Positions 34,726-44,723 of a stretch of DNA of 64,000 nt are shown piece by piece (the stretch's first letter is position 1; the number at the start of each line of letters is the position of its first letter). Source of the stretch: Seiridium cupressi (lineage: Eukaryota; Ascomycota; Sordariomycetes; Amphisphaeriales; Sporocadaceae); contig JARVKI010000127.1 of assembly GCA_036674765.1 (NCBI GenBank), positions 37,536 through 101,535 of the forward strand, given 5' to 3'. The notes beneath the pieces were generated by a model, which had not been told where the DNA came from, did not search any database, and saw nothing but the letters and a program-made list of their open reading frames with translations. The position numbers and the translations under genes are program-made.

Positions 34726-36731
34726 GGTCGTAACAATGTCTGACGAAGATTGATGTGGTCCTGGATTGAGACGGTGATCGGATGCTCGTGGCGGGCGAGC
34801 TGGGCAAGAAGGAGAAGCTTCTTGTCGGGCAGATGCACGGTGGGCTCGTCGGTCAAGAGTGAATCAGATAGGCAAGCAGATTGAGGTGGGGGAGACCTGG
34901 ATGGCCGGAGTGGCTAGTTAGTGAATGAATGGCGAAAATTGATTATGCGGCGCGGGTCGTCAGTGCAGGGCGAGATAGATGCTCTTGGGGTGTGGTGCGA
35001 GGGTCGATGTCGTATGTAGTGAAGATGGTGAGGTGGATCTTGGCTGTGGTGCAGAGTGAGGTAGGTAACTTGCTTGGTAACCGCTTTGCTCTTTGGTGGC
35101 GGCAGGGAGGTACTGGAGTACAGCGGTGCCTCGTGAAAGAGCCCCAAGGCTGGCGACACGAGAATACTTAAGGTAGGCTTCGACAGTTCGCTGGTGGATT
35201 CCCCAGGTGTTTGCCGGAGTTGCAGAGGCAGCTTGCAATTATGATTTGTCGGACGGAGAGAAAGCCAGCAGCGCGGTCTCTTGGCCTATTTCCCCTCCTT
35301 CTTTCCTTCCTTTCTTTCTTTCTTGCTTTCCTTTCTTTCCTAGGATCCCGGGCGGGTTTTTCGTATCACTCAGCTCGAGGGCATCAGATGCGTGTAGGCC
35401 TAGGTCTGGGCTTGGGTTTGGGTGCAGGCGCAGGCGCAGGCGTAGGGCTTCAGCAGGCAAGTGACAATAATGTACCTGGGTTGGCGCCTGGGGGACATTC
35501 AGGTGGGTGCTTCGGGTAGCCTGGATAAGCCTGAGCCCGACTCAGAGGCGTAGGGCGAGCAATGACATAATGTAACCAGCTGCCAGCTTGAGAGAGGTGG
35601 GGTTCAACAGGATCCATGGACTATTGGATTGCGAAAGAACCGGGGATCAGCTTTATGGACATGTACACAACGTGCCCTTGACTTCTCATGTTCAACGAAC
35701 ACGCGCATGCAGCACATTGGATTGATTTGTTACTGCCTAACTAACCAGGATCGAACACAACTGTATGTAACAATTCTCCTCTTAGCTTTCCCCCGTAGCT
35801 GCTGTGCATGAGAGGTTTCCCATTTGGTCAATGTCTTTCTACCCCGTGTTCAATACCGCCTTGTGTTCGCCTCTACCTAGTGTGGTATGTGTCAAGAGCT
35901 TCTCGAACTCTGAGTCTATCCATTGCTTTGTCTCGGAATCACTCACGACATTGGACTCGACGGGTGCGGCATGTCTACACGTGACGTGGCACGGCTTGTC
36001 CTCGAGTCTGCCCATGTCATGTAATCTGGCCCATTCGCTCAGGCAACGAGCCCCTCTGTCATGGCCTTGAGACAGTGAAGGCCTTTGTGCGCATGCAGCT
36101 CGAGGTCGCATTTCTGAGATCCTCAGGTATCGAGTTCATGCGGACCCAAGCTTTGACATCATAACCGAGCTTCCGTGTCACCTAACCTACCTACCTAGCT
36201 AACTACCTTGAATCTACTACAAGGTTTGTACAATGGCAAGGTGAGGGGTGTCCAAAGCTTGCACAAGTGCATGTGTGCATGCTTGCCATCCCGGCTTTGT
36301 CACGTGTTACATGTCTTGACAATCTGGCGTGTCTATCCTTGTACAATGATCGTGTAAATTTGCTATGAGAATGCCCAGTCTTCTCTCTCTTTCTTCCTTG
36401 CATAGGGCATGACTCCGTTTTGCTTCATCTAGGCTAGAGCAAGTCGTCTACCGATTCGATGCAGTCCACATGAGTGAATCATGAGTTCTTGAGGGAACAT
36501 CTATTCATGAGTCCGCACTCCGAGGTTACCCGGCTCATATCAGCAATAGTATCCCGGCTGGGGCGATTCTTCAGCCAAGCCTGCCTACTTTTCATATGCT
36601 AATGTTCAATCTAATATATCTTGCACCAACGCATATCGTTCACGCCTCTTCCCTTCCTGCCCTTGTTTTTGCCGCATGTCGAGGTGCACAACTTTTGTTA
36701 TACGATTAGGGGCAGTCCTGAATGCTCCACC
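34726..36731. other. Long divergent intergenic region, CDC55 / unknown protein
   Basis: 2006 bp, the longest gap in the window. It holds a 60-bp pyrimidine tract (35281-35340), a short GCAGGC tandem near 35422-35441, and AT-richer sequence towards 36600. Long leaders and promoters are the simplest reading. No coding frame was accepted on either strand. Confidence 0.5.
35281..35340. repeat. CTTT-rich pyrimidine tract
   Basis: Sixty bases almost wholly C and T with several TTTC/CTTT units, about 560-610 bp upstream of CDC55 on the opposite strand (so a purine tract in the CDC55 direction). Such tracts are common in fungal promoters; function not shown. Confidence 0.7.
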
Positions 36732-37718
36732 ATGGAGAAGGATGAGTATACTCCGTCGGCCGAGCGGGTTAGTGACCAGGGCAGCGGCAAGGGGAAGGGA
36801 AAGGAAGCAATGTCCAAAACCACCAATCCCGATCAACTTCAAATTGTTCCTGAAGGCGCACCAGAAAGTCCACTTTCAAGAGATGTATCTGCCCTGTCAC
36901 GTATTACCAGCTCAGCATTGGCCTTGGGGAGCGGCCTGTTGTCGAAGCCGGACATAGCGGGCCATGCGCCATCAGATAAAGCAGGGAGTGCTTCAAGCTC
37001 AAACTTGCAGCATCCTTTGGGCGAGGCATCGACATATGGGTCTCAAGTAGGTCTCGGCTCCGGTAGCAGTATTCGATCTACGCACGTCCAGGATCACGTC
37101 GAAAGGGAAGAGGCCGCCTTCTCCCGGTTCTTGGAAGGCAACGACGTGCCTAATCCATTCAGCTACGATGGCGGGCATGTGGACTCGGGCGGCTGGAGCG
37201 TGGAAAAGAATCCGTTACACCACGGTTCCCAAGATTATTATCTAGAGACTGATGGGAAGGGGGTTGTTGACCTGCTGGACAACGGCTATGACGAGGTTAT
37301 GTATGCTGAACCTGATGCTTTCTTATCTCGGGAGCAAGAAGCGTCCTTGAGAAGAGCTCTTTTCGGGAGTGATGACAAGACCAGTCAAGGTGCTGGGATC
37401 ACATCAGATTGGACAAGCCTGCTCAACTTCGTTCCGGAGTACATCTCGAATGGCTCGACTGTCCGGGGGAACAATGAGCTGCAGCAACACTTGGGTATGG
37501 CGGATGCCCTGGAAGCTAGCAAGATCTGGGCTGATCAATGGAGCAACGTCTTGTCTCGCTACACCGACGAAGTCTGGGGAGACCTGGCTCCGCTGATTCG
37601 GGAAGCTGAGGGGGAAGCTCAAAAAATACAGGAGAATGGACTGGAAGCCACACCATCAGAGGCCAAGGCAATCTTGAGACTTCGGCAGATCTTATCCCAT
37701 GTTCGGGCTAGCCAATAG
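36732..37718 (+). CDS. Conserved-looking fungal protein of unknown function
   Basis: Single exon, 328 residues, starting at the ATG of MEKDEYTPSAERV. I do not recognise a named domain. Residues 1-130 are Ser/Gly/Lys-rich and look disordered. From about residue 120 the sequence becomes structured: HVQDHVEREEAAFSRFLEGN, then FLSREQEASLRRALFG, and a C-terminal helical segment ALEASKIWADQWSNVLSRYTDEVWGDLAPLIREA. The acidic-aromatic EAAFSRFLEG and the W-rich C-terminal helix look like conserved binding segments rather than an enzyme. No signal peptide or membrane segment. A peroxin or adaptor-type role would be speculation. Confidence 0.75.
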   Translation: MEKDEYTPSAERVSDQGSGKGKGKEAMSKTTNPDQLQIVPEGAPESPLSRDVSALSRITSSALALGSGLLSKPDIAGHAPSDKAGSASSSNLQHPLGEASTYGSQVGLGSGSSIRSTHVQDHVEREEAAFSRFLEGNDVPNPFSYDGGHVDSGGWSVEKNPLHHGSQDYYLETDGKGVVDLLDNGYDEVMYAEPDAFLSREQEASLRRALFGSDDKTSQGAGITSDWTSLLNFVPEYISNGSTVRGNNELQQHLGMADALEASKIWADQWSNVLSRYTDEVWGDLAPLIREAEGEAQKIQENGLEATPSEAKAILRLRQILSHVRASQ

Positions 37719-38571
37719 CCAGACAGTCTTTGCAATCAGATACTGGCAAGGCCTCAGATTGGATCCCACCCGGTGCATCGACCGGTAATCCATTGTGCGG
37801 TAATAGTATAGTTGAGAAAATTGCAGCTCAGTATAGAGCATTACTGTCCCCATGGTATCCCGACTAAATCACTTGCAAAGGCTGGCCGGCCCAATGGCGC
37901 ATATTTACAAGATATAGTGTGGCATGCCAGATGCTATTCCCCAGTGCGGACCCTATAAGATAACCAAAGTATTTGTTGCACCACCTATTAGCGGATGTAG
38001 CGAAAAGAGCACACATGTAAGATGGAATACAAATCAATGGTAGACGAAATGGTGTCGCCAGGCACCCTTTTTAGTACCTATGCATGACGGAGTTGAGATT
38101 AGCGCGAGGTTCTGAGCTAAAGTTGGTGGAGTTGGCAAGGTGCCGCATGAAAATGGATTTGGACATTTATTTCGTCGAGGGAGGCAACGCGCCTGAACAC
38201 GTTGTCTCTTGTCTCTGAACTTTTCGCTTCCCGGTCACCCTTTTTTCCTATTCTGGCGGCACGCGCCTCTTTTCCCATCTGATCACTCCCGAGAAACGAG
38301 CTTCAATCGCTGGCGTTTGTGTTTGTGTAAGAAGATTGAAGGCGAAAACTTGCTTCCTGGCGCCGTTGGGGCTGTTGTGGTCGATTTTGATAGCCCGGTT
38401 CCTGAAGTGCCCGGGATCCCGTCTAGAGCCGGCAAAACCAGTGCAGCGCAGCTTTGAAGTTCTGCAACCTGCAGCTGCGACAACCTGCGTCACACTCTTC
38501 CTCCCACTTCGGTCGTCAACAGAGCCTGCGATCACGAGAGGCACAGCTGCGGCCTGTGTCAAGAAGCCACC
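37719..38571. other. Intergenic region, unknown protein to DNM1
   Basis: 853 bp, DNM1 promoter and leader. Pyrimidine-rich segment at about 38225-38285. Nothing else recognised. Confidence 0.45.
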
Positions 38572-41086
38572 ATGGCAGCTCTAGGGGATGATTTACTTCG
38601 CATTGTCAACCAGTTGCAAGACTTGGTTTTCAACACCATCGGCACTGATAGCTTGGACCTTCCTCAGATTGTACGTCATTCCTCGCGCACCCTTTCAGAC
38701 TTTTTCCTCCACGCGCATGCTCACCACCCCCTTCTAGGTTGTCGTCGGCTCGCAATCCGCCGGCAAGTCGTCTGTGCTCGAGAACATAGTCGGCCGCGAT
38801 TTTCTGCCCCGAGGCAGCGGCATCGTCACTCGCCGCCCTCTTATTCTGCAGTTGATCAACGTCGAGGACGATGAAACCGCGCCAGACGTGAGCGAGGCAT
38901 ACAGGAATCCCAACCAAGCCAGACGCTCCGAGTGGGCCGAGTTTAATCACATCCCAGGCCGGAAATTCACAGACTTTGGCGATGTCAAGCGCGAAATCGA
39001 GAACGAGACGAGCCGAGTCGCTGGCAATAACAAGGGCATTGTCAGGCAACCCATCAACCTCAAGATCTTCTCTCCACATGTCTTGAACTTGACATTGGTG
39101 GATCTGCCTGGCCTGACAAAGGTCCCCATCGGCGATCAGCCGGCGGATATCGAGAAGCAGACGCGCACGCTCATCTCCGAGTTCATTGCCAAGCCCAACA
39201 GCATCATCCTTGCTGTGTCTCCTGCAAATGTAGACCTCGTCAATTCAGAAGCCCTGAAGCTGGCAAGACATGTTGATCCTCTGGGGAGGAGGACCGTCGG
39301 TGTCCTTACCAAGGTGGATTTGATGGACCACGGGACCAACGCTTTGGACATCCTCTCGGGCCGCGTTTACCCTCTCAAGTTGGGCTTTATCGGCGTCGTC
39401 AACAGGTCACAGCAGGATATCCAGGGCAGCAAGCCCATGGATGAGGCCCTCAAGGCGGAGAATGAGTTCTTCAAGCACCATCCAGCCTACCGGAACATTG
39501 CGAATCGATGCGGTACGCAGTTCTTGGCCAAGACCCTGAACCAGACTCTCATGGTCCATATCAGAGAACGTCTACCCGACATCAAAGCCCGCCTGAACAC
39601 TCTGATGGGACAGACGCAGCAAGAATTGGCAAGCTATGGGGATAATCATTTCAGCGGCAAGGAGCATCGCGGCTCCATGATTTTGCAACAAATGACCAAA
39701 TTCGCCTCCTCGTTCATTTCCTCCATCGATGGTACATCGAGCGAGATTTCAACCAAGCAATTATCGGGAGGTGCCCGCATCTATTATATCTTCAACTCCG
39801 TGTTTGGAAGCTCGCTCGAGTCCATCGACCCCACATCAAATCTCTCTGCCCTCGATATCAGGACTGCCATTCGCAACTCGACAGGCCCGCGGCCCAGCCT
39901 GTTTGTTCCCGAAATGGCCTTTGATCTGCTCGTGAAGCCGCAAATTAAGATGCTCGAGGGCCCCAGCCAGCGCTGTGTCGAGCTCGTGTACGAAGAACTC
40001 ATCAAGATTTGCCATACATGTGGCTCGAATGAGTTATCACGCTTCCCAAGGTTACAGGCCAAATTGATAGAGGTTGTCTCTGATCTCCTCCGAGAACGGC
40101 TGGGCCCAGCATCCTCATATGTCGAGTCCTTGATATCCATTCAGCGAGCTTATATCAACACGAACCACCCCAACTTCCTGGGCGCGGCAGCAGCAATGAG
40201 CCATGTTGTCAGCAACAAGCAGGATCGAGAGAGGAAAAAGCTGATTGAGGATGAGAGAGCACGGCGTGAAAAGCGGCGGACGAAGGAACTTGGTGCCAAC
40301 GGTACAGAGACACCCGAGGACGAGGAAGATGCGGCTACCGAGAAGGGGGAAACCATTAGCTCCCGGAAATTGGTTGCGAAAGGTGCGCGCAGTGGGTCTC
40401 CCGCAGTCCGCGAGAACGGTGCGGGTAGCCTGGCAGCAGCCATGAATGGTCGATCAGCGTCTCCAGCAAGACTTCCCGGTGGTCCACGCGATAGCTTCTT
40501 GACGTACTTCTTCGGAAAGGACGGCGGGCCTCAACCACCTGGTGGTGCCGGAACCCCCGGCGCCCTGCCACGCCATGTCAGCCAGTCACAGGAGCCTACT
40601 TTCAGCCAGAGCATACGGCGAGTTGAAGACAAGGTCGCTCATCGGCCTGCTTTGTCTTCGTCCTTGATTCGCGAGGACGAGAGCCCGAGGACCACAGAAT
40701 TTGGGTTTGGCACACTTGTGAGTTGATATCGACCGAGCACCCACTTGATTTTCCGTGACTAACATGACTACGAGGGCAAGGACGTCGAGCCGGCCTTGAC
40801 AGAACGTGAGGCCATGGAGACGGAGCTTATTCGCGCGCTTATCTCATCATACTTCAACATCGTCCGCGAGACCATCGCGGACCAGGTACCAAAGGCTGTC
40901 ATGCATCTGCTCGTCAACCACAGCAAGGACGTGGTGCAGAACCGACTGGTCAGCGAGCTGTACAAGGAGACCCTCTTCGAGGAGTTACTGTATGAGGATG
41001 ATGGTGTCAAGAAGGAGCGTGAGAAGTGTGAGAAGCTATTGCAAACCTACCGCGAGGCCGCCAAGATCATTGGCGAGGTGTTATAA
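38572..41086 (+). CDS. dnm1: Dynamin-related GTPase Dnm1 (mitochondrial and peroxisomal fission)
   Basis: Large GTPase that oligomerises around mitochondria and peroxisomes to divide them. Exons 38572-38670, 38738-40717 and 40775-41086, 796 residues, the size of Dnm1 rather than Vps1 (about 700). GTPase motifs: P-loop GSQSAGKSS (37-45), RPLILQL, DLPG (155-158), TKVD (224-227), VNRSQQDI. Then the middle/stalk domain (NTLMGQTQQELASYGD onwards). Residues about 560-690 form a variable insert rich in Ser/Pro/Gly with SGSPAVRENG and SASPARLPGG, ending in SFLTYFFGKDGG. Exon 3 is almost exactly the GTPase effector domain, EREAMETELIRALISSYFNIV to the stop. Dnm1 over Vps1 is supported by the N-terminus, the long insert B and the EWAEFNHIPGRKFTDF segment. 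Confidence 0.94.
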
Positions 41087-42090
41087 TAGACCCAATCTTG
41101 TACTAGAACTTTTTGGGCAGGGCTTGTGGGCGTCGTTTGGGCAACAAATATCGCCTTTCTTTGGGTTTTGACATGTTGTACAAGTAGCTAGAAGGACGAA
41201 CGGGGAGGTGCGTTACCATTCCTCGCGGCAACGTCATATCCACGGGTAGGGAAGCATCAGAAGCGAAGGGAGTGTATGATGTCCAGAACAAGATCTGTAC
41301 ATACAAACGGAGCTATGCTACTCATCACGACTTATTTAGTATGAAAAAAGCCTCGCCTTTCTTGTAAATCCACCTTTGTTTTTGCTCTATTGTGATTACG
41401 CATGTGTGAGACGAGGCTCTGACAGAAGGCACAGCCCTGCGAGCTAGTGAAAACGGCTTGTATATATCAGACACATGAAAGCAGCACCAAGCAGCATGAA
41501 GAATTAAAATAATAGCCTGGGATAAAAGACAGCGCCAAACTTGACCTTGGGGATTCAGCAATTCTACAAGATCAATCGATTATCATGGTTCTGCCTGAGC
41601 AGCACTTGGAGTATGGAAGAATTGGGTATATCCAACGTCACGCTTTAATCCTTGTCTTGGTGAAGTGAGTTGCAGCCATTTTTTGACACATTGCTATTCA
41701 TGCCTGGGAAATGTGCCTCGAAGATCTTGTGGCTTTACTTGTAACGACGTGTTGAGGAGCATGAGGTGAGCCGGAATAATTTAGAAAAGAACCAGCAAGA
41801 AGAAAAAAAAAAAAAAAAAAAAAGGAAGCGTAAAAAATATGAATGCTGGCATTGCTTGGCGGACCTTGTAAGCCTAGGCTATGGCACGTCCTAATTTGCC
41901 AGGTTGTCTATCGTGCTGGGAAATGACGGTGTGGTCAATGGTGGATTTGGTATGTCTACGTGAGTGTATCTATGATGGGGCTCGGGGTATCATCTTCGTG
42001 GTGCCACATGGGCTGTCTTCCTTCGAATATTTCGCTTTTTTGCGCAATAACATAGTGGCCAAAAAGCTACGGCTTCTCCTGGGAAGACTT
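41087..42090. other. Convergent intergenic region, DNM1 / RNA1
   Basis: 1004 bp between two facing stop codons, long for 3' ends only. Contains a 21-base A run (41803-41823). No gene accepted. Confidence 0.5.
41803..41823. repeat. Poly-A homopolymer (21 A)
   Basis: Twenty-one consecutive A, 270 bp from the RNA1 stop. Not at the end of an inserted element as far as I can see: no target-site duplication or coding remnant nearby. Confidence 0.9.
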
Positions 42091-43437
42091 TTAAATGCTC
42101 GTCTTCTCCAAGGATTTGGCCAGCGCGTCGACTTCAGGATCCTTGAGCTGGACAGTCGGCTCTTCTTGGGCCTCCTGGGCTTCTTTGATGAGTTTCTCGG
42201 CCCTCTCCTCGGACCCAATATCTTCTTCCTCATCCTCATCCTCATCCTCATCCTCATCCTCCTCTTCTTCCTCGTCCGAATCTATCTCCTCAAGCTCGTC
42301 GAGTTCGTCCAGTCCCCATGCATCCTCGTCGATAATGTCGCCCCCGAACTTCTCCTTGCGTTCCTCCAGCAGTTCCCGTAAAGCCAAGATTGACTCGTCC
42401 TCCTCTTCGAACTTGTTGCCATTGAGCTCGATTTTCTTCAAAGAAGGCAGACCGTCCTTTGCGGCTTCAGCGAGCCCCTTGATTCCAGGGGCAGCGATTT
42501 CGTTATACTGCAGTCGCAGTATTTCAAGCCTCGGGTTCTTTCCTTTAGCGAGTGCCGAGGCCAGCGCAATGCCGCCCTTGTTCCCCAACAGAGAATCGCT
42601 AACGCCCAGCTCTTGTATCTCAGACCATGTAGGGACGACTTTGGCTAGAGCCTTTGCGCCAGAACGAGTAAATGTGTTGTCTTGGAGATCGAGAATCTTC
42701 AGACCTTTGAGATGGTTCAGGCCTTGACTCAATAGATGTATGAGACCTTCTTGGCGGATGCCATTTTGGACCATTTTGATCTCCTTCAGCTTGTTGTGAA
42801 GGCTGAAAGCCTTGGCCCAGGCGGTCATGCTACCGTTCTCCAGACGATTGCGGCCGCATATAATAGTTTCGAGGTCAGGCACCTCCTGGCCAGCCTTGCG
42901 AGCGTTCTCTTTCTTTGAATGCAGCTCCGATAGCGCATCGGCGACGAGAATGCCAGCATGAGGCCCCAAACCATTGTTGTTGAGATACAGATGCTGCAAC
43001 GGGACATGGCTAGCGAGGAATGCGACGACTGGGGCCTGGGTGTTCAAGCCGAAGGCGTTATCGTTGAGGTTTATGGTTCGAAGGTTGGGCAGGTTCAGAA
43101 TCGATGTGAGAAGAGACGACAATGCCTCGGGAATTTCGCTGAGAAGTCTGCCGGTAAATATGTCGGCGAGGTTTGCGACCTGGACAAGAGGCCGGAGTCA
43201 GTTACGGGAGCGACGGCCAACGCGGACTGCGATGCTGCCACTTACCTTGAGTGATTCCTTGGTCGCTAGGACTTCGCCCAGAAGTTGGCAAGCACCGATG
43301 CCGAGTGTATTTCCAAGTAGCCTCACCTCCTCGACATCGTCCATGGCGCGGAGAGGGGCAATGTGAGCCTCAAGATCCTGGGCCGTGTCGAGCTTCAGGC
43401 CCTTGTTCTCCAGGGAGAAGATCTTTGCGGAAGCCAT
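42091..43437 (-). CDS. rna1: Ran GTPase-activating protein Rna1 (RanGAP)
   Basis: Cytoplasmic activator of Ran GTP hydrolysis that maintains the nuclear transport gradient. Exons 43437-43246 and 43179-42091 (66-nt intron), 426 residues. N-terminus MASAKIFSLENKGLKLDTAQD, then leucine-rich repeats: EEVRLLGNTLGIGACQLLGE, LRTINLNDNAFGLNT, LQHLYLNNNGLGPHAG, LETIICGRNRLENGS (the RNRL segment is next to the catalytic Arg-finger-like region), LKEIKMVQNGIRQEG, LKILDLQDNTFTRSG, IQELGVSDSLLGNKG, LEILRLQYNEIAAPG, LKKIELNGNKFEEED. An acidic tract of about 25 Asp/Glu follows, encoded by a GAN repeat, then a short C-terminal helix. Textbook Rna1p layout. It faces DNM1 tail to tail and the F-box gene head to head. 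Confidence 0.95.
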
Positions 43438-44285
43438 AGTTGAAAGGGGAGTGCAGAGTGTCCGGAAAGCTTGTGCGATGATGAGGATTAGAGCGAGCAA
43501 TGCGCAGATGCGGGACGGCAAGTTGCAGAAACACGATGTTTTGACAAGAGGAAATTGGCCCAGAAGAGTCGAGTGTACCGTACGCGAGGCAGGAGCCTGA
43601 AATTTAACTGGCAATAGAAGGGGTCGTTTGGCGGGGGAGGGGCAACCACGGCAACCTGGCAACCTGGGATCTGATGAAATGAGACAGATCTTGACAGGGG
43701 GGTGCGAGGGGCGACAAAGCGGTGGGACCGCTCAGAGCAAACATTGGATGTGATGTACTGCACACCAGACACCTGACACGAAAAACGTAAATACGTGCTT
43801 GTACATTGCATAATGTAACTCATTGCAACGATCTTCAACATGTTGTACCGTCGGCATGGTTCATTCATCTTGTTTCCTCTTCCAACTTCCCAAAGATTCA
43901 TTGAGTGCTGGCAGATCGTGGAAGAGCCCTGTCGCCCACGCGACCTTTGCTAGTGCTACCCGCTGGTAAGGCGTGGGCGCTGACCTACATATCTGGAGAG
44001 AAGACACCAGGTGATCGCCAGCTGGCCATTGGCGAATGCCGGGCGTTTCCGATCAGGATGAGGTGACTAGGTACATGTAAGTTCCAATGCAAAGTGGCCT
44101 GGCTAGAACCTTGGACTGCAAGGCTCCGGCAAGTGAGCAAGGCTCCTAAATCAGTCGCGAGCCAGAACGCGACATCCTCCAAAAGCTCCTCCTTCCAAAG
44201 TTCTCATCCATCCCTTCAATAATTCCCTCGACGAGTCGCACGCATGGCCAACTTGCGCCAGGCTGTCGGCTCCCACGGAATTTGA

Positions 44286-44316
<31 letters not shown>

Positions 44317-44723
44317 TCCCGCTTTCCATTGTCGAAAGCTGCACTGATGAACTCCAACTCAGCCGACCTGCATCCCCTTCTCACAGCTTGTTTCCCTGGC
44401 CAGTGCTTGTCCAGCCCAGGGCCTCTGGAACAATCTTGATCACCGTGGTAAAGACAAACCGTGCTTTCTTTCGACCTTCTGTTTCAATCCAAGGGACCAC
44501 CTTTTCCCACGAAAAGCCGTTGGCGTGCCTTGATTCCACTACTTCCACTGCCGTCTGAATCCCAGGCCAGATGCCACTCAGACACACGACCTTCGACAAG
44601 TGTTCGTTGAGGTCAATCGTCCCACGCAAGCTGCTGGTCCTGCTCCCCACACTCTGCTTGGTAGCAAGTGAACCCTGAGGTTTGAGTTCCTACATTTCTA
44701 CATGCGCCTACTTCATAGCAGCT
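43438..44723. other. Divergent intergenic region, RNA1 / F-box gene
   Basis: 1286 bp with both promoters. Contains a 25-base T run preceded by seven C (44286-44317). A minus-strand open frame at 44381-44650 has no ATG and no recognisable product. An out-of-frame ATG at 44702 precedes the F-box start. Confidence 0.5.
44293..44317. repeat. Poly-T homopolymer (25 T)
   Basis: Twenty-five T after seven C, 400 bp upstream of the F-box gene. Homopolymer length in a short-read draft may be unreliable. Confidence 0.9.

Noticed and set aside
38572..41086. Naming the dynamin Vps1
   Set aside because: Length, long insert before the effector domain and the EWAEFNHIPGRKF segment fit Dnm1 better.
41803..41823. 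Poly-A run as the tail of a retroelement
   Set aside because: No target-site duplication or reverse-transcriptase remnant nearby; treated as a simple homopolymer.
44381..44650. Minus-strand frame of 89 residues upstream of the F-box gene
   Set aside because: Reads smoothly but begins without ATG, matches nothing, and lies in a divergent promoter.
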